41,720 bases of DNA, taken from positions 1 through 41,720 of the IMG/VR virus record IMGVR_UViG_3300001686_000001, one strand, 5' to 3'. The DNA comes from a virus. Shown here piece after piece: positions 1-8,237 of the stretch (position 1 is its first letter; every line of letters begins with the position of its first letter). The position numbers were made by a program, and so were the translations under genes. The notes beneath the pieces are model-generated. The model was not told the DNA's origin. It worked only from the letters and a program-made list of their open reading frames with translations, and did no database searches.

Positions 1-415
1 CTGGTGCGGCTACACGACCAGCCACGACACAACCACCCCGAATGACGCGACCGGCGTAGCGGGCGGCGCCGCCACCGCAACATCCGTCACCGCCACAACG
101 TCAACGAACCTGGCCGTCGACAGCGAGCTAGGCGTCGTCTCGATGTGTGTGTCGTCGGGCAACGACACCGGCCCGTCGACGTGGCCGTCGTCGGGATGGA
201 CGTCGCTTTTGAACCCCGTTGACAGTGTCCGCCATCGTATCGGCGGGTTCGAATACCAGCTTGTGTCTGGCGGGTCAGGGGCGACGTTGTCGTCCGGGTC
301 GATCCCGTGGACGACAGGGGCGGCTCCGGCGGCGTCCATCGCCACGTTCAAACCGGCGGCAGGAGGAGCACCGGCTATGATCCCCGAAGTCAGTTTCGGC
401 CTGAGCGTTACCTAA
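1..415 (+). CDS. Virion surface/tail-type protein, 3' part (gene wraps round the contig ends)
   Basis: This is the 3' part of the gene that starts at 41360. Bases 1-35 equal 41686-41720, so 41360-41685 joined to 1-415 makes one 741-nt frame of 246 residues. The protein is rich in Thr, Ser, Ala and Gly with spaced Trp residues and a C-terminal ATFKPA segment, a composition typical of beta-structured phage surface proteins. I recognise no domain. It follows 41000-41359 directly (TAG then ATG) and precedes two more virion-type genes. The structural role is inferred from composition and position. Confidence 0.75.
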   Translation, partial: WCGYTTSHDTTTPNDATGVAGGAATATSVTATTSTNLAVDSELGVVSMCVSSGNDTGPSTWPSSGWTSLLNPVDSVRHRIGGFEYQLVSGGSGATLSSGSIPWTTGAAPAASIATFKPAAGGAPAMIPEVSFGLSVT

Positions 416-436
416 GATGGTGCTAGAACTTCGTTC

Positions 437-448
437 TAGAATGGGCCT
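437..448 (+). promoter_or_regulatory. Leaderless promoter -10 (TAGAAT) for the gene at 449
   Basis: TAGAAT (437-442) is followed by six bases and then the ATG at 449, so transcription should start at or next to the A of the start codon. No Shine-Dalgarno sequence is present. The -10 overlaps an inverted repeat CTAGAAC-TTC-GTTCTAG (423-439), a possible operator. Confidence 0.7.
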
Positions 449-889
449 ATGGCTAGTTACACGGTAGGGGCACGTACAACCAACGCTCCCACGGCAACGC
501 TCCCGGCGATCAGTTTGTACGCCTCCGCAACGGTCAACTTCCACATCGTGGAGATCGGCATCTTCAACACGACCGCGACGGCCTGCGCCGTGTCTCTGGC
601 TCGCTTGACCACGGCGGGAACCCAGGGAGCGGGCCTGACGGAAGCGTCGCTGGATCAGTCCTCGGTAGCTCCTTCGTGTACTGGTTTCCAGTCCCACACG
701 GGTACGGTTCCTACGTCGTCCGATCTGGGGTACCGCGCCTCCCTGGGGGCGGCAATCGGCTCTGCTGTGATCTGGACGTTCCAGCCGGGAGAGTTCGGCG
801 TCTCGGCGGGGACGGCGAACGGAATCGGGATTCTCTGCCCCACGGGTACCGGCCAGATCCTGGACGTGTACTTCAAGTGGTACGAGTAA
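449..889 (+). CDS. Hypothetical virion protein, 146 aa
   Basis: The start is ATG at 449, six bases after a TAGAAT -10. The 146-residue product has alternating beta-type hydrophobicity, many Thr/Ala/Gly and a compact C-terminus ending in FKWYE. It looks like a small globular beta-sheet virion protein such as a decoration or fibre-associated protein. No family is named with confidence. It sits in a run of plus-strand structural genes with its own promoter. Confidence 0.75.
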   Translation: MASYTVGARTTNAPTATLPAISLYASATVNFHIVEIGIFNTTATACAVSLARLTTAGTQGAGLTEASLDQSSVAPSCTGFQSHTGTVPTSSDLGYRASLGAAIGSAVIWTFQPGEFGVSAGTANGIGILCPTGTGQILDVYFKWYE

Positions 890-897
890 CTTGATCC

Positions 898-909
898 TAA
901 ACTGAGGGC
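898..909 (+). promoter_or_regulatory. Leaderless promoter -10 (TAAACT) for the gene at 910
   Basis: TAAACT (898-903) plus six bases precedes the ATG at 910. It belongs to the CTAAACT group also found before the genes starting at 5770, 23430, 36865 and 40044. Confidence 0.7.
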
Positions 910-1719
910 ATGGCTTCACGCCCTATTCGTGCGGTTCCGCAACCCGTAGTAAGGGTTTCTCCGCCAAGAACCGCACTTCCTCTTGAGATCGTAGTTGGCA
1001 CGGACTACGCTCAGCCAGTCGATGACACCGTAACCGTCACGGACGGTCTGCTCACAGAGCAGGGGTTCAACATCTCGGTGGCCGACTCGGTAACGGTCAC
1101 AGACGCCCTCAGTTTCGCCCAAGATCTCCATCTGGCGGACACCGTGACGGTGGCGGACGCTCTGGCTTTCGTGATCGAGAAAGCCCTGGCCGAAACGGTC
1201 ACGCTCAGCGACACGATTACGACCTCCGAGGGGTTCGGACTGAGTGTCTCGGACACGGTGACTGTCTCGGACTCCACGCTCCAGGAGACAGGCAAAGGCG
1301 TCTCGATTGCCGACACCGTTACTCCCTCCGACGCTCAGAGCTTCGATCTTGGAAAAGCTCTGTCGGACTCGGTCACGCCGACCGACGCTCTCGGTTTCGA
1401 TTTCGGAAAGTTCCTGGCGGAAACCCTTACTCTGTCGGACGCGCTCGCGCTGAGCATCGGGCTCGCGCTGGCCGACACGCAGGGTACTTCCGACAACCTC
1501 TCCCTATCACAGGGTTTTGCCCTGCTTTTCGGGGACACGATCACGCTCTCCGACCTGGCAGATCCCGTGCTCACCACGGGAGGGGTTCAGAATTGGACTG
1601 TGAACCTCGCAGACCTGATTACCGTTTTCGATTCCAACGCCAGGCAGTTGAACGGACTGTTCCTAGCCGACTCTGGAGGCCCCGGAGGGGGCAAGATCAT
1701 CGTCATCGGCCGATTCTGA
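910..1719 (+). CDS. Repetitive beta-structured tail-type protein, 269 aa
   Basis: After about 35 residues the protein consists of roughly ten imperfect repeats of about 20-25 residues. Each carries a D-T-V-T-(V/L)-(S/A/T)-D core followed by an A-L-x-F or G-F/G-L spacer. A C-terminal tail ends in GGGKIIVIGRF. Such acidic Thr/Val repeats suit an elongated beta-solenoid or stacked-strand fibre. Repeat cores are best conserved in the first half and decay towards the end. The start is fixed by the TAAACT-N6-ATG promoter. A tail or capsid-fibre role is inferred. Confidence 0.75.
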   Translation: MASRPIRAVPQPVVRVSPPRTALPLEIVVGTDYAQPVDDTVTVTDGLLTEQGFNISVADSVTVTDALSFAQDLHLADTVTVADALAFVIEKALAETVTLSDTITTSEGFGLSVSDTVTVSDSTLQETGKGVSIADTVTPSDAQSFDLGKALSDSVTPTDALGFDFGKFLAETLTLSDALALSIGLALADTQGTSDNLSLSQGFALLFGDTITLSDLADPVLTTGGVQNWTVNLADLITVFDSNARQLNGLFLADSGGPGGGKIIVIGRF

Positions 1720-1879
1720 TCGCATCTAGTTATGACTGTAGTATTCACTCGTATGACTGGCTGGGTCACCACTCATAACAAGGCCATAGGAGCCTCTCTA
1801 AGAAAACCAGCGTCCAGGGAGACGTGTAACTCGTATCAGGGGCTTAGAAAGCCTTACAGAGCCTTCTGGAGTACAGTGA
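1720..1879. other. Short intergenic region with a 7-bp inverted repeat
   Basis: GTTATGA near 1730 can pair with TCATAAC near 1773 across a loop of about 35 nt. The stem is not followed by a T run. It may be a 5' UTR structure or a weak terminator. A GGAG at 1868-1871 serves the next gene. Confidence 0.3.
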
Positions 1880-2164
1880 GTGGCCATGACACCTGAGAAC
1901 AGCCCGATTTTCGTGAACATTGTGTATAGACTTGACCAGTATGAGAAAATACTGGCCGATTTCTCCGTTTGGCGCCGGGAAGTAGACCGGGACAGGACTA
2001 CGTTTGTCAACGAAGTGAACACGATCACGAAAAACCAGGAGACTTTCGCTGAAACAGTGGACTCCCTCCGCAGAACACTCCTCGGGTTTGCCTTCACTAT
2101 TGCCGGATCGGCCGTGGTGTTCGCACTGACCGTCCTGATCGCGACCGGGAAACTGGGTGGTTAG
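1880..2164 (+). CDS. Small protein with C-terminal membrane anchor (holin/XhlA-like candidate)
   Basis: GTG at 1880 lies about 8 nt after GGAG; an in-frame ATG at 1886 is an alternative. The first 65 residues are charged and helical, and residues 68-90 form one transmembrane segment ending IATGKLGG. A soluble helical N-terminus with a C-terminal anchor resembles XhlA-type lysis accessory proteins. It overlaps the next membrane protein gene. Lysis function is inferred from topology only. Confidence 0.65.
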   Translation: MAMTPENSPIFVNIVYRLDQYEKILADFSVWRREVDRDRTTFVNEVNTITKNQETFAETVDSLRRTLLGFAFTIAGSAVVFALTVLIATGKLGG

Positions 2165-2555
2165 CATGGAGCCAATCTCCGACCATCATCGCAGAGCGAT
2201 CACCTGTTTGTACATCATCGCAGGGGTGATTCTGGCGCTTTCGATGGTTGGGAGCGGAGTCGCGCTCCTGGATCGGTTCCAGCAGTCCGACCAGAGGCGC
2301 GAGCAGCAGACCACGATCAACAAACTGATCGCCACCCAGGCCCTGGAGAACTGTCAGGAGATCGAGAACCTAAAAGACGCCCAAAGAGAACAGGCGCAGA
2401 GGAGTTTCCACGACCTGGACAAGAACTTGAAGCTCTTGCACCTCAAGAAAACTCCCGAGATCGTGCAAACGGCCGTGGAGAACCGAGACAGGATCTTGAA
2501 CAAGTACGCCGCGCAGCCCTGCCCGAGGCCGATCAAAGAAGTAGCTAGGAAGTAG
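2157..2555 (+). CDS. N-terminally anchored coiled-coil membrane protein (spanin-like topology)
   Basis: The GTG at 2157 overlaps the stop of the preceding gene; ATG at 2166 is the alternative start. One transmembrane helix (about residues 14-38) is followed by a Gln/Glu-rich coiled coil to residue 110. It has a Cys in the coil and another in the C-terminal PCPRP. The topology matches inner-membrane spanin-like or accessory lysis proteins, but no family motif is recognised. Confidence 0.65.
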   Translation: MVSMEPISDHHRRAITCLYIIAGVILALSMVGSGVALLDRFQQSDQRREQQTTINKLIATQALENCQEIENLKDAQREQAQRSFHDLDKNLKLLHLKKTPEIVQTAVENRDRILNKYAAQPCPRPIKEVARK

Positions 2556-2564
2556 GTCTAGTTC

Positions 2565-2576
2565 TAGGATTAGACC
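2565..2576 (+). promoter_or_regulatory. Leaderless promoter -10 (TAGGAT) for the gene at 2577
   Basis: TAGGAT (2565-2570) plus six bases precedes the ATG at 2577. The region 2555-2576 forms an inverted repeat GGTCTA ... TAGACC that spans the -10. Confidence 0.65.
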
Positions 2577-3566
2577 ATGCTTCCAGGGAGACTCGCGGAG
2601 ACACTCGGAGGGCCTGCCCCCCGCAAAAAACAGACCGTTCGTCCAACCGCGCCCAATCGTCCAACGGTCACTGTTCGTCCCCCGACGAACCCCTACGTCT
2701 CCAACGGACCCACTCTCGGTTCCCAGCAGGACGATACGAGCAACCTTCAACAGGCCCTGGCGAAGCAGTTCACGGCGCCGGAGTACGTTGCCCCGCAGTT
2801 GCACACCAACTATGACGCCGATCCCACGCTTCAGAGGATCCGCGCTCTCGGTACCAAGAACGTAGCCGACGCGCAGGCGGAAGCCCTAAAGCTCAAGCAA
2901 CAGGCCGTGATCGACACCGGAGCGGCCGATGTGGGCCAGAGACTGGGCCTCGACGCGAACACCGTCCAGGCGGCTAGCGCGAATCCGTTCTCTCAGACGG
3001 CTTTGCTCCAGAAGCAGTACGAGGATGCTGTGCGCCAGAACACCGAGGCGCGCAACCAGGAGAACCTCTTCTATTCAGGCCAGAGGGCCACGGATCTTAC
3101 GAACCTGGGGACAGATCAGGCAAAAGCCCGAGCGGATTTGAACTCCCAATTGGAGCAACTACTGGGTCAGGCCGATCAGGGGGTTGTAGCCGCGCAGACG
3201 AACGCGCAACAGCAGGAAGCAGCACAGTTGGAATCACAAGCCCAAGCACAGGCTCAGCAGGACTACCAGAACCAGGTGGCCGCACAACAGGCGGCGTTTC
3301 AGAACCAGTTGGCGCAGCAACAGGCCGAGTACCAGAACAACCTAATGCTCGCTCTGGCTCAGATGCAGCCGCAACAGCCCACGGACTACGGCTCAGCGGT
3401 GGATAGTCAGGGAGCGTACGTTCCGCCTCCGACTTACGATCCGGTGGCGCAGCCCGGGCTAGCGTACAGCCCTGCCTCGGATCCGTTCCTCCAAGCGATG
3501 GCTTCTCCGAATCCCCCGCAGTACGTCAGGGATCCGGAGACACACCAGTTGATCCCGTTGTTCTAA
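2577..3566 (+). CDS. Gln/Ala-rich coiled-coil virion protein, 329 aa
   Basis: The N-terminus is basic and Pro-rich. A long helical region from about residue 90 to 265 is dominated by Gln, Ala, Asn and Glu with heptad character. The C-terminus is Pro/Tyr-rich and ends QLIPLF. Together with 6438 and 8237 it resembles the set of helical internal or ejection proteins of podovirus-like virions. The role is inferred. Start by leaderless promoter; it converges on the minus-strand gene at 3572. Confidence 0.7.
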   Translation: MLPGRLAETLGGPAPRKKQTVRPTAPNRPTVTVRPPTNPYVSNGPTLGSQQDDTSNLQQALAKQFTAPEYVAPQLHTNYDADPTLQRIRALGTKNVADAQAEALKLKQQAVIDTGAADVGQRLGLDANTVQAASANPFSQTALLQKQYEDAVRQNTEARNQENLFYSGQRATDLTNLGTDQAKARADLNSQLEQLLGQADQGVVAAQTNAQQQEAAQLESQAQAQAQQDYQNQVAAQQAAFQNQLAQQQAEYQNNLMLALAQMQPQQPTDYGSAVDSQGAYVPPPTYDPVAQPGLAYSPASDPFLQAMASPNPPQYVRDPETHQLIPLF

Positions 3567-3584
3567 TCGGATCAAATAATCCGA
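3567..3584. terminator. Small hairpin between convergent genes
   Basis: TCGGAT (3567-3572) pairs with ATCCGA (3579-3584) around an AAT-rich loop. It overlaps the stop of the minus-strand gene. It is a weak candidate for a bidirectional terminator. Confidence 0.4.
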
Positions 3585-4240
3585 GAAGGAGTTATGACCA
3601 GGCGGCGCACAGTAACGGTCAGTGTTCCCGAGTTGTTGTTCGAGTACGTTGGAACGATAGTGCTTCCCGTCGTGCAAGCCTGCTCGTTCTCTGCCAGGGC
3701 GGGAATGAATCCTCCGGCCGTCGGGATTCCCGAGTTACCAGAGTAGTTCGTTCCCCCCATGCTGATGAAAGTCGTTACTCCTACGCTGGTCGTGTTGGAG
3801 AGAGTGCCAGTATGTCTTGCTTGGTATACCCCGCTTCTGGTCGGAGAATAGGTCACAGCCGCGACGGTTCCCGTTCCGTTGGATCCCGGAGAAGGTGATG
3901 CAGTCGCAGCGACTGTGATCGAGCCGTCTTGGGAGAGGAAAAGTGAAGAACCGCCGATGAACTTCCACTTGTAAGCGTCGGTCACCCAGGCGGCCTCGTA
4001 CTGGAAACTCCAGCGATTCGCGCTACCCTCGACTGCCGTGGCAACCCAGATGTCTCCGTCCGTGGGCGAGCCCGGAGGCCCTCCGGCGTACGCGCTCGTC
4101 GTGCGCTTGAACCCCGGAGCGAGGTTGTTATTGTCCAGGCCGCCGTTGATCACCGTCTGGATCGTGGTGAAATCCCCGGCCAAGGTTCCAGCCGTGATGT
4201 CGGTATGCGCTACGGGGAGTGTGAGTGTAATAGTTCCCAT
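3572..4240 (-). CDS. Putative tail appendage/fibre protein, 222 aa
   Basis: The N-terminal 45 residues begin MGTITLTLP with a GTLAGDFTTIQTVINGGLD stretch, a form I associate with the base of short phage appendage proteins. The rest is Ser/Thr/Gly-rich beta sequence with a jelly-roll feel. It is transcribed just after the beta-propeller gene (27-nt gap). The start lies next to a hairpin that includes its ribosome-binding site (see 4241-4257). Confidence 0.65.
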   Translation of the reverse strand: MGTITLTLPVAHTDITAGTLAGDFTTIQTVINGGLDNNNLAPGFKRTTSAYAGGPPGSPTDGDIWVATAVEGSANRWSFQYEAAWVTDAYKWKFIGGSSLFLSQDGSITVAATASPSPGSNGTGTVAAVTYSPTRSGVYQARHTGTLSNTTSVGVTTFISMGGTNYSGNSGIPTAGGFIPALAENEQACTTGSTIVPTYSNNNSGTLTVTVRRLVITPSRII

Positions 4241-4257
4241 AAGTAAGTCCCTTACTT
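4241..4257 (-). promoter_or_regulatory. Hairpin abutting the start codon and holding the ribosome-binding site
   Basis: On the minus strand AAGTAAG-GGA-CTTACTT is a perfect 7-bp stem with a 3-nt loop. It ends at the base before the ATG at 4240. The only Shine-Dalgarno-like bases (AAGGGA) lie in the stem and loop, so folding could limit initiation. Confidence 0.45.
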
Positions 4258-4267
4258 CGTTCCGATG

Positions 4268-5770
4268 TCAGTGTGTCCCTAGGTTGATCGTCATTGCGTT
4301 TACATGGGAAAGCTCCCATGCGCCTATCTCGTTGGCGGAAGATCCGATGATCGAACGGCCCTGCCCCGAGATCGTGCTTGTCTCACTCAAATATAGAGCG
4401 AACGCCCTTTGAACCCCGACGCTGTAGAAGTCCTGGTAGTTCTGGAACGCACCCGGGCCATAAGGCACTCCTTCGTCGTACTTCCAGCTTTCGTCGTACT
4501 TGAACCCGGACGAACTGATATTCACCGCCAGGGGGGCCTGAGAGATCCCCGACTCGTAATCCTGAAGCAAGGTGGCCGAGAGGATGCCGTTCCCCACGAA
4601 CCTGATCCGCCTGATCCTGACCAGGTTCCCGTAGTTCGGCTCGATCCAGCGCGTCTGAAGGAAACTGGAGATGGCCGTGCCGTTGTCCGAGCCCGTGACG
4701 TTGAAGTTGTGCACCCGTCCCGCAACCACGGGGTCTGCGATCACCAACTCCGTGCCATCCGTGGTCTGCGCGTACGCACTCGCAGCGCATGAATGTGGCA
4801 CGACCCAGCCTTGCCCGGTGCCAACCCCGGGCCGGTGCTCGAAACTGATCCCGTTCGCCGTTGCGCTCACGCGCGGGTAGGAGAACCAGAGCTTGTCCTG
4901 GTACCTACCGGCGGCGCAGAGATCGGCACGGGCGGTGTTGATCCTCGATCCCGTGAAGAAGTTGTCGATCTTCCCGCTTGCTTCGACCATTGGGTTCGTG
5001 CCGTCAGTCCAGAAGATCCCACGCGGAGACGCAACGTACACCCTTCCGTAGATACTGACCGCGCCGATGTTCGAGGCCGTGCCGATGGAAGCGTCAATGG
5101 TGGAGTACGCACCCGTAGCGGAGTCGTAGATCCTGTAACAGGAATCCTCTTTGAGTGCCAGCAGCCCTGGACGACCCGAGATATCGATCCCGCTCGCGCC
5201 CGTGAGACACGTCACCTTCTTGGTGTCTTTCTCGCGAATGGTGTTGAACGCCGTCCCGATCCAGGAAGTACCGTCCCCGGCAGCGGAGAACCAGACACGC
5301 GCGGGGTTGACCACGTCGTTGCTCCAGAGCTTGTTCTGCCAGGAAGCGAGAGCATCACCCTTCGGTGCCGTTCCTACAGCCGTAACGGTGGATCCGTCGT
5401 AGTAGAACATCCCGTCCACCGGATGGTTCATAAACAGGTTGCCGTTGAACTCGGCCATCCCGATACGGGCGGAAGTCGTCCAGGTTTTGAAACTCGTTCC
5501 GTTGTTCATGTGGGTTCCCGTACCGATCTGGGTGATCAGGGCGCCTCTGGTAGCCCACCAGAAGGTGTTGGAGGCCACGCCGGAGCCGAGCGCGCTTGCG
5601 TACCGCTGCTGGTACCCGAGACGCTTGTGCGCCACGCCTCGCTCATCGATGGACACGTTCATCGAGTCCACGAACTCGTTCTCGGCAACCTCGGAGGAGG
5701 AATCCCTAGTGTTCAACCCTCCGGCGAAGTTCGCCACGACAATCTCCTTGATCGTGTTGGTCTGAGACAT
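4268..5770 (-). CDS. Beta-propeller type tail-hub/stopper protein, 500 aa
   Basis: The N-terminus carries the signature AGGLNTRDS, then NEFVDSMNV and a G-x-x-x-KRLGYQ segment. These are known to me from podovirus tail-hub or head-closure proteins built on a seven-bladed beta-propeller. Repeated Trp/Tyr-Gly beta blades fill the rest. It is transcribed after the adaptor gene (5803-6414), as expected for proteins that extend the portal-adaptor stack. The start is set by TAAACT-N6-ATG. The family assignment is from memory of motifs. Confidence 0.75.
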   Translation of the reverse strand: MSQTNTIKEIVVANFAGGLNTRDSSSEVAENEFVDSMNVSIDERGVAHKRLGYQQRYASALGSGVASNTFWWATRGALITQIGTGTHMNNGTSFKTWTTSARIGMAEFNGNLFMNHPVDGMFYYDGSTVTAVGTAPKGDALASWQNKLWSNDVVNPARVWFSAAGDGTSWIGTAFNTIREKDTKKVTCLTGASGIDISGRPGLLALKEDSCYRIYDSATGAYSTIDASIGTASNIGAVSIYGRVYVASPRGIFWTDGTNPMVEASGKIDNFFTGSRINTARADLCAAGRYQDKLWFSYPRVSATANGISFEHRPGVGTGQGWVVPHSCAASAYAQTTDGTELVIADPVVAGRVHNFNVTGSDNGTAISSFLQTRWIEPNYGNLVRIRRIRFVGNGILSATLLQDYESGISQAPLAVNISSSGFKYDESWKYDEGVPYGPGAFQNYQDFYSVGVQRAFALYLSETSTISGQGRSIIGSSANEIGAWELSHVNAMTINLGTH

Positions 5771-5776
5771 CTAAAC

Positions 5777-5782
5777 AGTTTA
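5777..5782 (-). promoter_or_regulatory. Leaderless promoter -10 (TAAACT) for the gene starting at 5770
   Basis: Minus-strand TAAACT is followed by GTTTAG and then ATG. The sequence CTAAAC-TGT-TTAG around it is an imperfect inverted repeat. Confidence 0.65.
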
Positions 5783-5802
5783 GGAGATTGCTTCGCAAAC
5801 CG

Positions 5803-6414
5803 TTAAGGGCACCAAGCGGGGTAAGCATCGGTGTAGTTCCTGACCGCCGAGAGGTACCCGACCTTCATCTCACCAATCGCGCGCTGGAAATCGTCCTCGA
5901 AATCCCTCCAGGTGGGATCGTTCTGGAGCCGAAGTCCTTCCGCCGACGCGCCTTGAACCAGGGCGAAATGAAACTCGGCGGGGAACAACGGAACGTCTCC
6001 GTCCGCGGCGAGCGGAGTCCAGGAGCGTTCTCCGTACACCGTGATACTTCTCGCACTGGACGCGGGAGCGTCGAATACCAGGTTGCCTCCGATGACGCTG
6101 TACTCCACAGGAGATCGACTGGAGGTGCTTGTCCAGTTGTAAAAGTCCTCGGGCCTGAGGGCCTCGATATCGATGGGGTAACTTCCGTAACTGTTGTCCC
6201 AGATCCCGTAAACGCGCTGAAAACCAAGGGACGACAGACTGATGGTGTTCGAGGAGAGTGGGAGAGTTGTGGTGCTCACCCCGGTCTTGAACGTCCATCC
6301 CTCCTGCGCCCAGACACGCCCGTACCTGTAGTTGATCCAGTTCTTCACGTCGGAACGCTGTGCTTCCTTGAACCTGTCGTTCATCGCCGCGTTCTGGATT
6401 TCCAAGAAAGTCAC
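5803..6414 (-). CDS. Head-tail adaptor protein (P22 gp4-like), 203 aa
   Basis: The start is GTG, set by TAGGCT-N6-GTG. The early segment FLEIQNAAMNDRF plus W-I-N-Y-R-Y-x-R-V-W and the later block RDFEDDFQRAIGEM match what I know of podoviral head-to-tail adaptor proteins that bind under the portal. It is transcribed divergently from 6438 and lies just upstream of the beta-propeller gene, the usual partner. Confidence 0.7.
   Translation of the reverse strand: MTFLEIQNAAMNDRFKEAQRSDVKNWINYRYGRVWAQEGWTFKTGVSTTTLPLSSNTISLSSLGFQRVYGIWDNSYGSYPIDIEALRPEDFYNWTSTSSRSPVEYSVIGGNLVFDAPASSARSITVYGERSWTPLAADGDVPLFPAEFHFALVQGASAEGLRLQNDPTWRDFEDDFQRAIGEMKVGYLSAVRNYTDAYPAWCP
6257..6266 (+). repeat. Dispersed 10-mer AGTGGGAGAG, copy in adaptor gene
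   Basis: Inside the minus-strand adaptor gene, so the transcript carries CTCTCCCACT; it encodes part of TLPLSS. Confidence 0.8.
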
Positions 6415-6420
6415 ATCTAT

Positions 6421-6426
6421 AGCCTA
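6421..6426 (-). promoter_or_regulatory. Leaderless promoter -10 (TAGGCT) for the adaptor gene
   Basis: TAGGCT on the minus strand is followed by six bases and the GTG at 6414. It overlaps the plus-strand -10 at 6425-6430 by two bases, so the two divergent promoters probably compete. Confidence 0.6.
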
Positions 6427-6430
6427 GAAT
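6425..6430 (+). promoter_or_regulatory. Leaderless promoter -10 (TAGAAT) for the gene at 6438
   Basis: TAGAAT is followed by seven bases and the ATG at 6438. It shares the bases TA with the opposing -10 of the adaptor gene. Confidence 0.6.
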
Positions 6431-6437
6431 TTGAGGG

Positions 6438-8237
6438 ATGACTTCGATCCAGCGTAGGAAGACTCTCAAGCCGCTCAAGCCCCAGCCGCTACCGGGCCAG
6501 GGGTACATGTACTCCAGCGATCCGGCGAGCGCCGCCAGAAGGGCCGCGTACTTCCCCCAGGCCGTCACTCCGATCCCGAGCACCAACAAGTCTCCGCAGG
6601 GGTACTTTTATTCGGGCTCACCGGCCTCGATGGCGCGCAGGGCAGTGGATTACCGGGCGATCCCCCACGCCTCTCCCACTCATCTGCCTGTTGCTCGTAA
6701 CCCCCTCGGTTCTGCTCCGATGGCTCCTGTGGCGTCCACAGATCCTTACGCGGGGGTTCCCACCCAGCACTTCGTAGACCCCACGGCCATCTGGAAGCAG
6801 GCGCAGGGTTTGGTTGGAGGGATGATCAACCCGCTAATGCAGGCTCTGATGAATCGTCAGCAGTCTACGGAACAGAACCTGAACACTCAAGGCCAGGCGC
6901 ACTCCGATGCGCTTGCAGCGGCTCTCACCCAGTCCGCCCAGCCCGTAGCACAGGCTTACCAGACCGCTACTCAGCAGGCCGCAGCCACGGCAGACGCCGC
7001 AAGCAACAGCTTCCAAGCCCAGGGCGGAACCGCCACCAGAGATCTCGCCGCGAAGCTCGCCCAGATCGGAGGAGTTGTTCCCGGAGCCGATCAGTTGGCA
7101 CAGACCTACAAGGGAGCCGATCAGGCGGGGTACACCCGCAATAGTCTCGATGTCCAGGGTCTTATCAACCAGGGAGCGAACGCCAACGCCTATCTGGCGA
7201 AGCGGCCGGGAATCGCGCGTCTCGCGGCGAACCAGGATCTCCAGTCCGCGCTTGCGCAGGCGCGCCAGGGGTTCATGGAGGCGGGGACGCAACTCACCTC
7301 GGACGCCACCGACAAGGCGGGAGAAGCGTTCAACGCGATCTCAGACCAGCGTCAGAAGGCCCTGGATTCCCAGTTCGACCGGGAAACCAACGTGTTCAAC
7401 CTCAAGCGCCAAGACGAGGCCACCAAGGCCGCTTCGGCGGTAGACGCCAGGGACTTCGCTCTCAAGAGAGACGCACTCCAGGCTCAGACCAACCAGGGCA
7501 TCAGGGATTACAGATTCAAAGTAGCGCAGGCCAACGTACAGGCGCTTCAGCACGACCAGGATCAGTACCAGAAGCGGATCCTCACCCTCCAGGCGCTCAA
7601 GACCGCGTCCAATGACAAAGCCGCGCAGCGCGCGTACGACCTTCAGATCAACCAGATGAAGGTTGCCGCTACAGCGAACCAGAAAGCTCTCGACAGGGCT
7701 TCGCGCGAAGCGATGTTGTCCAGCACTTTGAACGTCAGGACGGGGATCGCCAACGCCGGTAACGAGACTCGCGCTGGGATCGCCGCTGCCGGTCAGGCGG
7801 GACAGAACACACGTACTCAAGCCCAGATCGACGCAGCGAACGCCCGTCAGGCTGCGAGGATCAAGGCTCAACAGGCCAAGGACGCCAAAGCGGCCAAGGA
7901 CAACAAGACCGGCGCTGGGAAGGATTCCTGGCAGACCCCGGGTAGTTCCAAGCGGAACAGGGTGATCGGGTCTGTGGCTGGGAACATTCTCGTTCAGGGC
8001 AAAGGAGGTACCAGGACGATCCGTGGAACCTTGACCGATCCGAACAACGTCAAAAACGTGGATCAGGCGATCTGGAACAAGGTGAACGCCAGTATCCGCG
8101 CCCAGGGGATCAATCCCGAGACTCCGGCCGGAAAGGAACTTCGGAAGGAGATCTACCACACCTATATCGAGGGGGCGAGAGCGCCTGACGGCAGTTACTA
8201 TCACATTCCTGCCAACTGGGCTATCGCGAAGCCGTAG
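6438..8237 (+). CDS. Long coiled-coil internal/ejection-type virion protein, 599 aa
   Basis: Two related segments near the N-terminus (GYMYSSDPASAARRAA and GYFYSGSPASMARRAV, about residues 23-38 and 54-70) form an internal repeat. From about residue 115 to 490 the chain is almost all Gln/Ala/Lys/Asp helix with heptads. A C-terminal globular part contains an ARAPDGSYYHIP segment. It overlaps the next gene by one base. An ejection or inner-core role is inferred by analogy with podovirus internal proteins. Confidence 0.75.
   Translation: MTSIQRRKTLKPLKPQPLPGQGYMYSSDPASAARRAAYFPQAVTPIPSTNKSPQGYFYSGSPASMARRAVDYRAIPHASPTHLPVARNPLGSAPMAPVASTDPYAGVPTQHFVDPTAIWKQAQGLVGGMINPLMQALMNRQQSTEQNLNTQGQAHSDALAAALTQSAQPVAQAYQTATQQAAATADAASNSFQAQGGTATRDLAAKLAQIGGVVPGADQLAQTYKGADQAGYTRNSLDVQGLINQGANANAYLAKRPGIARLAANQDLQSALAQARQGFMEAGTQLTSDATDKAGEAFNAISDQRQKALDSQFDRETNVFNLKRQDEATKAASAVDARDFALKRDALQAQTNQGIRDYRFKVAQANVQALQHDQDQYQKRILTLQALKTASNDKAAQRAYDLQINQMKVAATANQKALDRASREAMLSSTLNVRTGIANAGNETRAGIAAAGQAGQNTRTQAQIDAANARQAARIKAQQAKDAKAAKDNKTGAGKDSWQTPGSSKRNRVIGSVAGNILVQGKGGTRTIRGTLTDPNNVKNVDQAIWNKVNASIRAQGINPETPAGKELRKEIYHTYIEGARAPDGSYYHIPANWAIAKP
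6671..6680 (-). repeat. Dispersed 10-mer, copy in the 6438 coiled-coil gene
   Basis: Sense strand CTCTCCCACT, followed by CAT; encodes SPTHL. Confidence 0.8.

Noticed and set aside
4793-5806. Plus-strand open frame of 337 codons
   Set aside because: Antisense to the beta-propeller gene, with shadow composition and no start signal.
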